Notes under the pieces: model-generated
Told to the model about the DNA's origin: nothing
Seen by the model: only the letters and a program-made list of their open reading frames with translations
The model's database searches: none
From: an uncultured Deferribacteraceae bacterium
GTDB taxonomy: Bacteria; Chrysiogenota; Deferribacteres; Deferribacterales; Mucispirillaceae
Length of the DNA stretch: 37,877 bases
Reading direction: 5' to 3'
NCBI GenBank assembly: GCA_947041225.1
Contig: CAMRDM010000014.1
Coordinates: forward strand, 1 to 37,877
Shown: positions 9,378 through 17,675 of the stretch, one piece after another
How the letters are laid out: each line of letters opens with the position of its first letter
Position numbering within the stretch: the first letter of the stretch is position 1
Program-made: the position numbers and the translations under genes

Positions 9378-9779
9378 CTAACGCTCCTCAGTAGCTATCG
9401 CAAAACGCATAAAATCAACGCTTCTTGCCGTATCAATAACAAAAACTAGCTTGCCATGAGTTGATAACTCATCTGCCTCTATAATAACAATCGCCTCTGG
9501 ATTTGACTCTTTCATTATCTGTAAACGTGTTTTTAGGTCTGGATCATCAAACGGTTGACCATCTACATATATAACACCCTCGCTATTGATAGCTACACGG
9601 ATATTCGTATTCTGCTCAACAGCCTCTCCTTTAGCTTGTGGTAGATCAACCTTAATAGCGTTACTTGCAATAAAAGATGTGGTTACAGCAAAAAATATAA
9701 GCAGAATAAATACAATATCTATCAAAGGAGTAATATTAATACCTAAACTAGAGTTTTTTGCTCTATCTTTAAATTTCAT
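9378..9779 (-). CDS. exbD: Biopolymer transport protein ExbD/TolR family
   Basis: 133-aa single-pass protein of the proton-driven motor. The membrane helix starts at NITPLIDIVFILLIFF; Asp21 in PLIDIVF matches the conserved proton-binding Asp of ExbD. The periplasmic part carries the usual VDLPQA and INSEGVIYVDG pattern. The start ATG overlaps the exbB stop by four bases (ATGA), with gaggag just upstream, so translation is coupled to exbB. Confidence 0.92.
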   Translation of the reverse strand: MKFKDRAKNSSLGINITPLIDIVFILLIFFAVTTSFIASNAIKVDLPQAKGEAVEQNTNIRVAINSEGVIYVDGQPFDDPDLKTRLQIMKESNPEAIVIIEADELSTHGKLVFVIDTARSVDFMRFAIATEER

Positions 9780-10387
9780 TTTCTCTCCTCTTGTATAACA
9801 GTATTAACTATTCTTGACACTGCCTCCTCAAGAGCTCTAATACATACCTCTGAACGAGAATGAACTATGTGATAGAAAAACTGTGTAGGAATAGCAACAA
9901 CTAATCCCGCAGCTGTAGTAACTAACGCCTCTGCAATACCAACTGATAACTCTTGTGCATTACCTGTGCCTTGTAAAGCTATAACATCAAAAATACCTAT
10001 CATACCAAAAACTGTTCCAAGTAATCCTAGTAATGGAGCTATTGCAACTATCGTCAATAATGATTGTTGAAATCTATCTAATTTAGCAACTTCTAAACGT
10101 CCTGCTTCTTCAGCCATCTCTAATAATCTACTTAGCGGTAAATTCATATTGTCTATTATCACATTTGTAACTTTTGCAAGTGATGAATCATCATTCATAA
10201 CAATAGCTTTCGCTTCATCTATTGAACCCTTCTTTAAAAGTAATACCAACTGTGCTTCTAAAGCTTTTGGAACATATCTATTCTTATTTAACATAAATAA
10301 TCTTTCCAAAAATATAGCTACCGACATTATTGATAATAGGATAATAGGATACATCGTGATCCCACCCTTTTGAATAACCTCTAACAT
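9776..10387 (-). CDS. exbB: MotA/TolQ/ExbB-type proton channel protein
   Basis: 203-aa, three-helix subunit of the TonB motor. Helix 1 is near residues 11-28 (MYPIILLSIMSVAIFLERLF). Helices 2 and 3 lie in the C-terminal half, including LLGLLGTVFGMIGIF and EALVTTAAGLVVAIPTQFFYH, the family signature. I place the start at the ATG at 10387: ggagg (10403-10399) sits 11 nt upstream. A longer reading from a GTG at 10405 would put this ribosome site inside the gene. First gene of the exbB-exbD-tonB operon. Likely iron-regulated, by analogy only. Confidence 0.92.
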   Translation of the reverse strand: MLEVIQKGGITMYPIILLSIMSVAIFLERLFMLNKNRYVPKALEAQLVLLLKKGSIDEAKAIVMNDDSSLAKVTNVIIDNMNLPLSRLLEMAEEAGRLEVAKLDRFQQSLLTIVAIAPLLGLLGTVFGMIGIFDVIALQGTGNAQELSVGIAEALVTTAAGLVVAIPTQFFYHIVHSRSEVCIRALEEAVSRIVNTVIQEERK

Positions 10388-10463
10388 TTTATCAACTTCC
10401 TCCACAACAATTTAATTATATAAAAATATATTTTCTCTAATCTATTAACTTAAAAACAACTGT

Positions 10464-10493
10464 ATAATATACATTATATAGAGTATCGTTCAA
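10464..10493 (-). promoter_or_regulatory. Putative exbB promoter with overlapping palindrome
   Basis: Minus strand TTGAAC (10493-10488), 18-bp spacer, TATTAT (10469-10464), giving a leader of about 70 nt. A small palindrome TATAAT-4-ATTATA (10463-10478) covers the -10 and could be an operator. In DNA this AT-rich it may be chance. Confidence 0.4.
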
Positions 10494-10543
10494 AACGTAC
10501 TTAAACTAAATAGATATATTATACTTAACTTTAAACATAAATT

Positions 10544-10582
10544 AAAAAAGCTTTAATCGTATATACATACACACCTTAAAGC
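10544..10582 (-). terminator. Intrinsic terminator of the CoA-transferase operon
   Basis: Minus-strand stem of 7 bp (gctttaa at 10550-10556 against ttaaagc at 10576-10582) followed by six T (10549-10544), 45 nt after the stop. The loop is long (19 nt), so efficiency is uncertain. Confidence 0.55.
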
Positions 10583-10626
10583 ATCAATATTAACTTTCAA
10601 TCATTACTATATCATAACTACAAAAA

Positions 10627-11292
10627 TTATGAAACTGCTACATCATTAATTTTTAAATTATCTGCAACAATATAATCGGCAGGTGTGATTTTTTTAAGTT
10701 CTTCTAAACTTATATCTGATGTTATCTCTCTCAATATCATCTTACCATCAATAAATTCAAAGAGTGCGTACTCTGTTACAAGCACATTAACAGCACCTAC
10801 TGCACTTACTGGAAATGTACATTTATCTAATACTTTAAGGTCGCCCTTAGATGTGTGTTCCATAGCAATAATAACCTTTTCAGCACCGTGCATAACTTCC
10901 ATAGATCCACCGGGTCCTGGAGTAAATTTACCTGGGATCATCCAGTTCGCAACTGATCCTGTACTATCAACTTGTAATCCACCTAGAACGCATACGTTAA
11001 CGTGTCCACCACGCATCATACATAAAGATCTCTCTAAATCAAAAAACGCTCCACCTAATCCTATTGATGCAGGTGCTGCTCCTGCGTTAGTTACATCTTT
11101 ATCCCATCTACTCATATCATCTGGTGCTTTCTCTAAATTAACAAACCCATTCTCTGAATGAAATATAATACCTAACTCTGGTGATACATATTTTGCAACA
11201 TCTAACGGAATTCCTATACCTAAATTAACTACGCTACCTTTTTTTATCTCACGAGCTATGCGACTAGCTATTCTACCTCTTTTATCTATCAT
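10627..11292 (-). CDS. CoA-transferase subunit B (3-oxoacid / butyrate-acetoacetate type)
   Basis: 221 aa. Transfers CoA between acyl-CoA and a free acid, with subunit A. The catalytic Glu is in the SENG motif (HSENGFVNLE, about residues 47-56); GIGIPLDVAKY near the N-terminus and GGHVNVCVLGG in the middle are family signatures. I choose the ATG at 11292, because gagg at 11302-11299 lies 6 nt before it; a GTG at 11304 would overlap that site. It follows subunit A by 16 nt. Acetoacetate:succinate/acetate or butyrate specificity cannot be told from the sequence. Confidence 0.9.
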   Translation of the reverse strand: MIDKRGRIASRIAREIKKGSVVNLGIGIPLDVAKYVSPELGIIFHSENGFVNLEKAPDDMSRWDKDVTNAGAAPASIGLGGAFFDLERSLCMMRGGHVNVCVLGGLQVDSTGSVANWMIPGKFTPGPGGSMEVMHGAEKVIIAMEHTSKGDLKVLDKCTFPVSAVGAVNVLVTEYALFEFIDGKMILREITSDISLEELKKITPADYIVADNLKINDVAVS

Positions 11293-11308
11293 AATCATCC
11301 TCACACAA

Positions 11309-11959
11309 TTAAACTTTTACGATATAGTCAACTAACGTATGCTGTACATGAATGAAATCTGTATCCATCTCACCAACTTTAATAATCTCACCAACTTCTG
11401 CGATACATAGATCACTCGCATAAGGCATCAAAGTATTAAAATTTCTTGTTGAACGTCTACAAATTAAATTGCCGTACTCATCAGATGTACTAGCTCTTAC
11501 TATCGATACATCTGCTCTAAGTGGCGTTTCTATTAGATACTCTACGCCATCAACTGTAACTTTCTGCTTATCTTTCTCTAGTAATGTTCCAAGCCCTACC
11601 CTTGTAAGAATTCCACCAAGTCCCGTTCCGCCTGCTCTGATACGATCGCTTAATGATCCAAGTGAAGCAAACTCAACTTCAATCTCGCCTGCATTAAACT
11701 GTTTAATTGTCTCTGTGTTTGTGCCGATATGGCTAACGATAGCTTTTTTGACTTTACGTTGTGATATAAGTTTTCCCCAACCTTTATCTGCAAATGCTGA
11801 TGTTGTAGCAATAACTGTTAAATCTTTGATATCACAATCAAGTAGCGCATCCATTATCGTGTTTGGTGCACCAACTGCTAAAAATCCACCGATCATTAAA
11901 GTCATGCCTGATACTATCTTCTTAACTGCATCGTCAATAGATATTATTTTATCACTCAT
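11309..11959 (-). CDS. CoA-transferase subunit A
   Basis: 216-aa partner of the gene just downstream. It shows the subunit A motifs GGFLAVGAPNTIMDALL (about residues 23-39) and the glycine-rich GTGLGGILTRVGLGT in the middle, and ends with FIHVQHTLVDYIV. The start ATG follows ggaggcgagg. First gene of a two-gene operon ending at the terminator near 10550. In an anaerobe or microaerophile this pair would activate acetoacetate, butyrate or propionate (known for the family; the substrate here is open). Confidence 0.9.
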   Translation of the reverse strand: MSDKIISIDDAVKKIVSGMTLMIGGFLAVGAPNTIMDALLDCDIKDLTVIATTSAFADKGWGKLISQRKVKKAIVSHIGTNTETIKQFNAGEIEVEFASLGSLSDRIRAGGTGLGGILTRVGLGTLLEKDKQKVTVDGVEYLIETPLRADVSIVRASTSDEYGNLICRRSTRNFNTLMPYASDLCIAEVGEIIKVGEMDTDFIHVQHTLVDYIVKV

Positions 11960-12002
11960 AATACCTCGCCTCCTCCACTAGTTTCACAAAATGATTGTAG
12001 GT

Positions 12003-12030
12003 ATTATAAACAGATATAATTATATTGCAA
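12003..12030 (-). promoter_or_regulatory. Putative promoter of the CoA-transferase operon
   Basis: Minus strand TTGCAA (12030-12025), 16-bp spacer, TATAAT (12008-12003), about 45 nt before the subunit A start. It lies in the short gap after the ABC ATPase stop, so the two operons can be transcribed separately. Confidence 0.45.
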
Positions 12031-12074
12031 TAAAAGTTTTTGATATTATATCTTACAATATATATCGATAATTA

Positions 12075-12842
12075 TTAATGAAACGACTCTGGATAGATTA
12101 TTTTTTGATCACCAATCGTTTCAATTCTATATCTATTTTTATATATATTATATAGTAACTCTTCGTTTAAAACTGTAGCCGTATCGCCTGTTGCTAAAAT
12201 CTTACCATCATCAATAGCGATCACATTATCGCAGTACCATAAGATATGATTAGGATCATGGGTACACACAACAACAGTTATGCCTATATCTGATATACGT
12301 TTTAACATTCTCCATATCATAAGCTGATTACTGAAATCTAAAGATGATGTTGGCTCATCAAGAAAAATTATAGGAGTCTCTTGTGCAAGCGCTCTTGCTA
12401 TCATCACTAACTGTTTCTGTCCACCTGATAGCTCATTGAACGAAAACTCTGCAAGATCTAAAATATCTAATAACTCTAGCTTAGAATAAATAATATTATA
12501 ATCATCTTTATCTAAACCGAACATGCCTTTCATATATGGTGTTCTACCCATTAAAACTATCTCTTTAACTTTCCATGAAAATGATTGCTCATGATCTTGA
12601 GGAAGATACGCTATCAACTTTGATAGATCCTTTATAGATATATTATTAATATCTTTATCAGATATCAAAATAGTATCATCACTAACTTTTAAAAATTTTA
12701 AACAACATTTTAATAACGTACTTTTTCCACTACCGTTTCTTCCAACCAATCCATGTAGTTTACCTTTATACATAGATAAAGTTATATTATCTAAAACTTT
12801 CTTTTCTGTGTAACTAAACGATAAGTTTTTGATCTCAATCAT
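12075..12842 (-). CDS. ABC transporter ATP-binding protein, FecE/BtuD type
   Basis: 255-aa ATPase that powers the FecCD-type permease encoded just upstream. Walker A GRNGSGKST (residues 34-42), ABC signature LSGGQKQ (about 138), Walker B with IIFLDEPTSSLD (about 160) and H-loop VVCTHD are all intact. It starts 1 nt after the permease stop, with aaggtg as ribosome site. The family imports ferric siderophores, haem or cobalamin, and sometimes molybdate; the substrate cannot be read from the ATPase. Confidence 0.92.
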   Translation of the reverse strand: MIEIKNLSFSYTEKKVLDNITLSMYKGKLHGLVGRNGSGKSTLLKCCLKFLKVSDDTILISDKDINNISIKDLSKLIAYLPQDHEQSFSWKVKEIVLMGRTPYMKGMFGLDKDDYNIIYSKLELLDILDLAEFSFNELSGGQKQLVMIARALAQETPIIFLDEPTSSLDFSNQLMIWRMLKRISDIGITVVVCTHDPNHILWYCDNVIAIDDGKILATGDTATVLNEELLYNIYKNRYRIETIGDQKIIYPESFH

Positions 12843-12843
12843 A

Positions 12844-13869
12844 TCAATACACCTTCTCAGATCTTGATCTTAATAACCATAATAGAAACGGTGCACCGAT
12901 AATTGATGTTATAATTCCGATAGGGATTTCTGACTCGATAACCATTCTTGCAAGAGTATCACAGATAACAATATACACAGCACCAAGTAATGAAGCTGTT
13001 GGTATAAGATACCTATTATCTGCACCAACTAACATTCTTGCCATATGTGGAACCATTAAACCTACCCATGCTATTATACCAACTGTTGATACAATCATCG
13101 CAGTTATAAAAGTTGCCGATGTAATAAAAATAGCTTTATATAACTCTGGGTGTACACCTAATGATCTTGCAGTATCATCACCCATAGATAAAATATTTAA
13201 CTTCCATGAGAGTATCCATATTAATAAAAATACTGCACCAACAGCGACTCCGTTCACAAAAACATCGTTCCATGATGAGTAATACATTCCTCCCATCATC
13301 CAAAAAACAATCTCTCTTAACTGCGTATCATCTGATAGATATTTTAATATCGAAACTAAAGCTGTAAAAATTGAACCGATAATTATACCTGATAAAACCA
13401 ACGACACAATAGGCGTTCTATCCCTTCTATACGCTAATGAGTAAGATATAATTAAGGAGAACATAGCGAACATGAATGCAAACAATTTTACGCCTACTGA
13501 GAAAAATGGATAGATAATTCCAAGCGATGCTCCAAACGCTGCTCCTGATGATACACCTAAAATATACGGCTCAACTATAGGGTTACGAAATATACTCTGA
13601 TAAATAACACCAGCGATTGATAAAGCGATACCTGTAAAAACAGCCATCAAAATTCTAGGTGCTCTAATATCCCATACGATTACTTCATATGTATCTGAAT
13701 AATTTGAAAGTGTAAATGAAAATAATTTATTTATAACAATAGACAACGTATCAACAAATGATACAGTATAACTTCCTATCATCAGAGATACTGAAACCGT
13801 TATAAAAAGTAAAATAAGTAAAAAATATATAAAAAACTTCTTCAAAATATTATTTTTAAAAATCATCAT
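12844..13869 (-). CDS. ABC transporter permease, FecCD/BtuC type
   Basis: 341-aa polytopic inner-membrane protein, probably 9-10 helices. Family signatures include IRAPRILMAVFTGIALSIAG (about 68-87), VEPYILGVSSGAAFGASLG (about 97-115) and the C-terminal GLMVPHMARMLVGADNR coupling region. Length is typical for FecCD. The start codon overlaps the end of the binding-protein gene by 14 nt; two ATGs lie in tandem (13869 and 13866). It forms the transporter with the ATPase downstream. Confidence 0.92.
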   Translation of the reverse strand: MMIFKNNILKKFFIYFLLILLFITVSVSLMIGSYTVSFVDTLSIVINKLFSFTLSNYSDTYEVIVWDIRAPRILMAVFTGIALSIAGVIYQSIFRNPIVEPYILGVSSGAAFGASLGIIYPFFSVGVKLFAFMFAMFSLIISYSLAYRRDRTPIVSLVLSGIIIGSIFTALVSILKYLSDDTQLREIVFWMMGGMYYSSWNDVFVNGVAVGAVFLLIWILSWKLNILSMGDDTARSLGVHPELYKAIFITSATFITAMIVSTVGIIAWVGLMVPHMARMLVGADNRYLIPTASLLGAVYIVICDTLARMVIESEIPIGIITSIIGAPFLLWLLRSRSEKVY

Positions 13870-15058
13870 CTACCGTCCAACCGAGCATCTGATTAGATCG
13901 TAACTTAATAGCAGTCGCATCATCAACTGAGTACACATTCTTATAAAAATCTAATATCCACTCATGAACTTTAATATCTCTAAATAATTCTGGATATGAT
14001 GCTTTTGCAACAATCAACATATCTATCGGATACTCTAATCTGATCGAACAGTACATAGGATTAAATGCTAATGAGTACACCCTCTTCTCTTTAATAGCTT
14101 TTAGTTTAGAAAGTTTCTTATAATCTTTCTTATTATACAATTTATCTTTTGTATGAAATCCGTTAGATGTGAAAAGTATTATCACCTCTGGATCAATTGA
14201 ATATAACTGCTCTGCACTAAACAGAACTCTAGCCGTGCTACCGTTATAAACATTATCTGCGTTCACTATATCTTCAACTATATAAGTATCTGCAGTATCG
14301 CCCGATACAAGCCCAACACCACCATCAGATATAGCCGATGAACTTAAACCTAAATATAACACCTTGCTTTTATCTTGTGATTTAACATCTTTCGTTCTAT
14401 CCCGTACTAACTCCTCTATTGAAACAAGATACTTATATAGCCTCTCTGTCTCTTTAGACTTATTGAACACTTTACCTAACGCATAGATCTCATCTTTCAA
14501 CGATTTCGTACCGTTAGATTTTAAGTAGCTCGGTGAATATAGTACAAATAAAGGTAACCCTAACTTCTCAATCGTTGCGATAGTTTTATCTATATGTTCT
14601 TGATTACCACCTCTAACTGTACAATCTCCAACTCTGAGTATTACTAACTCTGGTTCAGATTTTACAAGCGTTTCATAATTTATAATATCACCTTGAGGAG
14701 AGTTAACACACGATAAATTTTCAAGGTTAGGATTTAAAGTTAACGCTGTATTTAAGCCGTAAAGATATGTAGGTTTATCTTTATCAGATGTATAACTCTC
14801 ATACTTATATCTTCGTTTCATCGACCATGATCCGATAGCTATAATTTTATCTGCTACACCTAAATATGTCATCACACTTTCAACTAATCCATCATCTATA
14901 GTTGTAATACGTTTTAAATTGTTCACTATCTTAACATCAACGCCTCGCATATCTTTAACAAGGTAATATCCTCTATCAACTTCTTTCGCATAGCTAGATA
15001 AAGATATTATAAACAGAATAAAAATAGTAAAACTTAACTTTTTCAATCTAAACCCCAT
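13856..15058 (-). CDS. Periplasmic (TroA-type) substrate-binding protein of the FmdE-linked ABC transporter
   Basis: About 400 aa with a signal peptide (LKKLSFTIFILFIISLSSYA). It resembles class III metal-chelate binding proteins: DMRGVDVKI then RITTIDDGLVESVMTYLGV, EPELVILRVG in the N-lobe and SIDPEVIILF in the C-lobe. The start is unclear. The ATG at 15058 gives MGFRLKKL; a TTG at 15046 preceded by gggg 6 nt upstream would give the cleanest signal peptide; an in-frame GTG at 15082 lacks a ribosome site. It is longer than many siderophore binding proteins and has an insert with VGDCTVRGGNQEH. Followed by the overlapping permease gene. The ligand is unknown. Confidence 0.85.
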   Translation of the reverse strand: MGFRLKKLSFTIFILFIISLSSYAKEVDRGYYLVKDMRGVDVKIVNNLKRITTIDDGLVESVMTYLGVADKIIAIGSWSMKRRYKYESYTSDKDKPTYLYGLNTALTLNPNLENLSCVNSPQGDIINYETLVKSEPELVILRVGDCTVRGGNQEHIDKTIATIEKLGLPLFVLYSPSYLKSNGTKSLKDEIYALGKVFNKSKETERLYKYLVSIEELVRDRTKDVKSQDKSKVLYLGLSSSAISDGGVGLVSGDTADTYIVEDIVNADNVYNGSTARVLFSAEQLYSIDPEVIILFTSNGFHTKDKLYNKKDYKKLSKLKAIKEKRVYSLAFNPMYCSIRLEYPIDMLIVAKASYPELFRDIKVHEWILDFYKNVYSVDDATAIKLRSNQMLGWTVDDDF

Positions 15059-15134
15059 ATGCAATATTAACAGCAATTGCACTTATATCAAAACTTATAA
15101 CGGCTCATATTTGAGAGCTCACAACTTATAAATA

Positions 15135-15707
15135 TTAATTTATCTCTGCACAATCAATACAGAAATCTTTTCCATCAATCACTTTTATAGCGTTTGTTGC
15201 TGTCTTCTCTAAACAGCTAGAACACTCTACAGATTTATATATTTCAGCTCGCTCAGGTAGATCCTCTTTTACTTTCTTAATATCAAATAACTCATTATCA
15301 TTTAATGAAAGAATTAATTTCATTCTCTCATCTCTATCAAGATCGTAACCGACTCCTTTATAAACAATCCTAAACGATCTGCCATTTAATCTATTGTAAA
15401 ATGAGAACGCCTGCTTACCTTTATAATGAACACGCAACGATCCTGAACCGTATGTTGCTTTTAAAATATATTGTATCGCATCAATTCCACACGCATCGGT
15501 TTCTGCGATACATACTATATTCTCATCACCAATTTCACCGATACTACCAGCATCACCACCATCATTAATATTACCTAACTCTAAAAGTTTTTTTGCATAT
15601 AACGCAACTCTAAAACCGATCGCTAAACCTGGACATGAATGCCCATGAAACTCTATATTCTTAACCCATAAATCTTTCATCAATAGATCTGTCGCATCTG
15701 ATACCAT
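15135..15707 (-). CDS. FmdE-domain protein with C-terminal zinc ribbon
   Basis: 190 aa. The N-terminal half is the FmdE domain: FHGHSCPGLAIGFRVA with His21, His23 and Cys25 as probable metal ligands, then VCIAETDACGIDAIQYI. The C-terminus is a zinc ribbon with Cys162-x2-Cys165 and Cys183-x2-Cys186. The name comes from formylmethanofuran dehydrogenase subunit E, but such stand-alone proteins are common in bacteria with no methanofuran pathway and are often linked to metal or molybdenum functions. I choose the ATG at 15707, 5 nt after gagg; a GTG at 15713 overlaps the ribosome site. It is first in the operon with the binding protein, permease and ATPase, so it probably handles or senses the transported metal (inference). 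The leader 15708-15830 has two inverted repeats (15723-15731/15751-15759 and 15776-15782/15797-15803). Confidence 0.85.
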   Translation of the reverse strand: MVSDATDLLMKDLWVKNIEFHGHSCPGLAIGFRVALYAKKLLELGNINDGGDAGSIGEIGDENIVCIAETDACGIDAIQYILKATYGSGSLRVHYKGKQAFSFYNRLNGRSFRIVYKGVGYDLDRDERMKLILSLNDNELFDIKKVKEDLPERAEIYKSVECSSCLEKTATNAIKVIDGKDFCIDCAEIN

Positions 15708-15956
15708 ATACACCTCACAATCATTATAACGATCAGAGCAACACCATAACCGTTATAATCGTAACAGTAATCAGCGTAACACTAATAATTAAATTCGTGT
15801 TACTATCACATGAAACTATGCTTTTTGTCAATTATTTATTAATTTTGATTTTGTTACTGAAATTGAATTTTGAATTTCTATCTTAAGACATCTAACAACA
15901 CAAGTCATACCGCTCTATCTTATGATAACTATAAATTGTTTGAATATAAAACTTTT

Positions 15957-16502
15957 CTACTTATCCACAAAGCTTTTAAAAATCTCTCTAAACCCTTCAA
16001 ACGCATGTGCGCATGCTTCGTTCATTTCAAACTCTCTATACTCTAACGGATCAACGTAAAAGAATGGAGCTGTTAAAAATTCATGATTTATAATCTCATC
16101 ATCACTTGTTACCCATACTCTAATCCTGCTTGGATCGTAATGTTTATATCCATATAAAGATAGTTTTGTTGCTTCTAAAATATGATCAACATCAACATCT
16201 AAATCTTTCTTCAGAAGATGAGGAACTAAACATGGATTAAGCAATATCACATTTACATCTGTAAAACATGATATATATAATGCGTATAAACCACCTAGCG
16301 AACTACCTACAACTGTGATATTTTTCTGATTATCAGATCTCTTGATCTTATCAATAACTGCATCAATCTGATCCTTTGCAAGATCAATATTATCACTTGA
16401 AAAATCTGGAGCGTAAAAATTATCCTCTCCAACAATATCTTTCATAATATTCGCCTTAATAGAGTTAGAACTACTACCATACCCATGCAAGTAATAATAC
16501 AT
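15957..16502 (-). CDS. YqiA-like alpha/beta-hydrolase (UPF0227 esterase family)
   Basis: 181 aa, the typical size of this small hydrolase family. It starts MYYYLHGYGSS (oxyanion region), has the nucleophile elbow GSSLGG with Ser68, an acid in VWVTSDDEI, and the catalytic His in CAHAFEGF near the C-terminus, so the triad looks complete. E. coli YqiA is an esterase for short acyl chains; the physiological substrate is not known. Start ATG at 16502 with gagg 7 nt upstream; a TTG at 16508 almost touches that site. It is separated by about 130 nt from the membrane-protein gene upstream, so it may be a separate transcript. The region 15708-15956 on its other side holds only the fmdE-operon leader. 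Confidence 0.85.
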   Translation of the reverse strand: MYYYLHGYGSSSNSIKANIMKDIVGEDNFYAPDFSSDNIDLAKDQIDAVIDKIKRSDNQKNITVVGSSLGGLYALYISCFTDVNVILLNPCLVPHLLKKDLDVDVDHILEATKLSLYGYKHYDPSRIRVWVTSDDEIINHEFLTAPFFYVDPLEYREFEMNEACAHAFEGFREIFKSFVDK

Positions 16503-16631
16503 AATCAAACCTCATCATAAATATACTTGATAACTAATTAGAGGCAAAATCACGATACCCTCTCTACTATAAACCAATAACATATTACAGCTATAAGCAA
16601 CTAATAGAAGCAATAACTTTAGGCACATAAA

Positions 16632-17675
16632 TTACATAAAATAAACGTAAAATTTAGACCGAACACCTTTTGTTGATCTTGACACAATACCTATCATACT
16701 TTCTTCTATATCATCAATCGGTTCTTCTAAGATAATAAACTTTCTGCCAACTTTACTATTTATTTCATCAATAGATATACTCTTTAACCTAAATCCTAAA
16801 TAGTAATTTATAAGCGATGAATCATCTAAACTTTTCATAGCTACCATATCATCGTTAATAATCATCGGTGCTATAAACTCTTCAACTGATGAAAAATTTC
16901 GCTCATCTGATATGAAAATTATATCATTCATAAATACTCGCATATAAAGATTAGAGAGAACAAATATACCTATCAATACGTAAATCAGATTTCTAAACCT
17001 TATACGATTATAATATTTTGCAACAGCGTAAGAAATCATAATCGATAAAAGTATCAATATAAAAAATACAAAATAGTAGATTGATATGAAACTCAAAATT
17101 ATAACTAACCCTAAAATCGCAACAGAAAGGATTGTAACTCTTGCAATACTACCCTTCAAACCAGAGACATATATAGATAATACAAAAATTGCAAATAACG
17201 TGATTAATGATAAAGGTGTGCTAGAAATATATACAATCTGTATGATAGGATTAATTAGAAACGATATGAGTGCAATCATTGATGTTACTAAATTACTCCC
17301 CATTTTTCTAACTAATCGATAGAAAAATACCGCAGATAATGTTGTGAATATAATCGATATAAACCTAAACACTATAGCTAAATCTTTACTCTCAACTAAC
17401 TGTGTAGAATTGATAAATGAGATCAACATGCTACCATAAATACTCTGATTAAAAAAATATAAGTAACTAGCCTCTTCTGTTGATATATTATAGTAGAGAG
17501 CAGGGATTGTGGCAAATGATGCAAAAATAAAAATAAGATAGTATGGTATTTTTAACTTCATCTTCTCTACAGGATTAATCTTTTCTTTTATCTCCAAAGA
17601 AGTACCCTTCTCTTTTTTATTCACTGGATATGATCTCTTACCTATCTTTTCAACAGAACTATTTTTTTCTTTCAT
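16632..17675 (-). CDS. Polytopic membrane protein of unknown function (weakly GT39/PMT-like)
   Basis: 347 aa. A charged cytoplasmic N-terminus rich in Lys and Glu (about 1-42) is followed by about eight membrane helices; the last 95 residues are soluble. The first loop after helix 1 (NISTEEASYLYFF) and the following helix pattern recall the acidic first loop of PMT/ArnT-type glycosyltransferases, but no firm signature is present, so I give no function. Its start overlaps the previous gene by 17 nt. The only ribosome-like site (aagagg) is just 1 nt from the ATG, so the exact start is doubtful. Last gene of the corC-era group. Confidence 0.6.
   Translation of the reverse strand: MKEKNSSVEKIGKRSYPVNKKEKGTSLEIKEKINPVEKMKLKIPYYLIFIFASFATIPALYYNISTEEASYLYFFNQSIYGSMLISFINSTQLVESKDLAIVFRFISIIFTTLSAVFFYRLVRKMGSNLVTSMIALISFLINPIIQIVYISSTPLSLITLFAIFVLSIYVSGLKGSIARVTILSVAILGLVIILSFISIYYFVFFILILLSIMISYAVAKYYNRIRFRNLIYVLIGIFVLSNLYMRVFMNDIIFISDERNFSSVEEFIAPMIINDDMVAMKSLDDSSLINYYLGFRLKSISIDEINSKVGRKFIILEEPIDDIEESMIGIVSRSTKGVRSKFYVYFM

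Noticed and set aside
10463..10478. dif-like site (minus strand ATAATGTATATTAT equals the core of E. coli dif)
   Set aside because: Only the inner 14 bp match; the outer XerC and XerD arms do not, and the palindrome overlaps the likely exbB promoter.
11469..11981. 170-codon plus-strand ORF opposite CoA-transferase subunit A
   Set aside because: Antisense shadow of a clearly recognised gene, with composition explained by the codons of that gene.
15708..15760. Fur box or riboswitch in the leader of the FmdE/ABC operon
   Set aside because: Inverted repeats exist, but neither a good Fur consensus nor a cobalamin or Moco riboswitch core could be identified.
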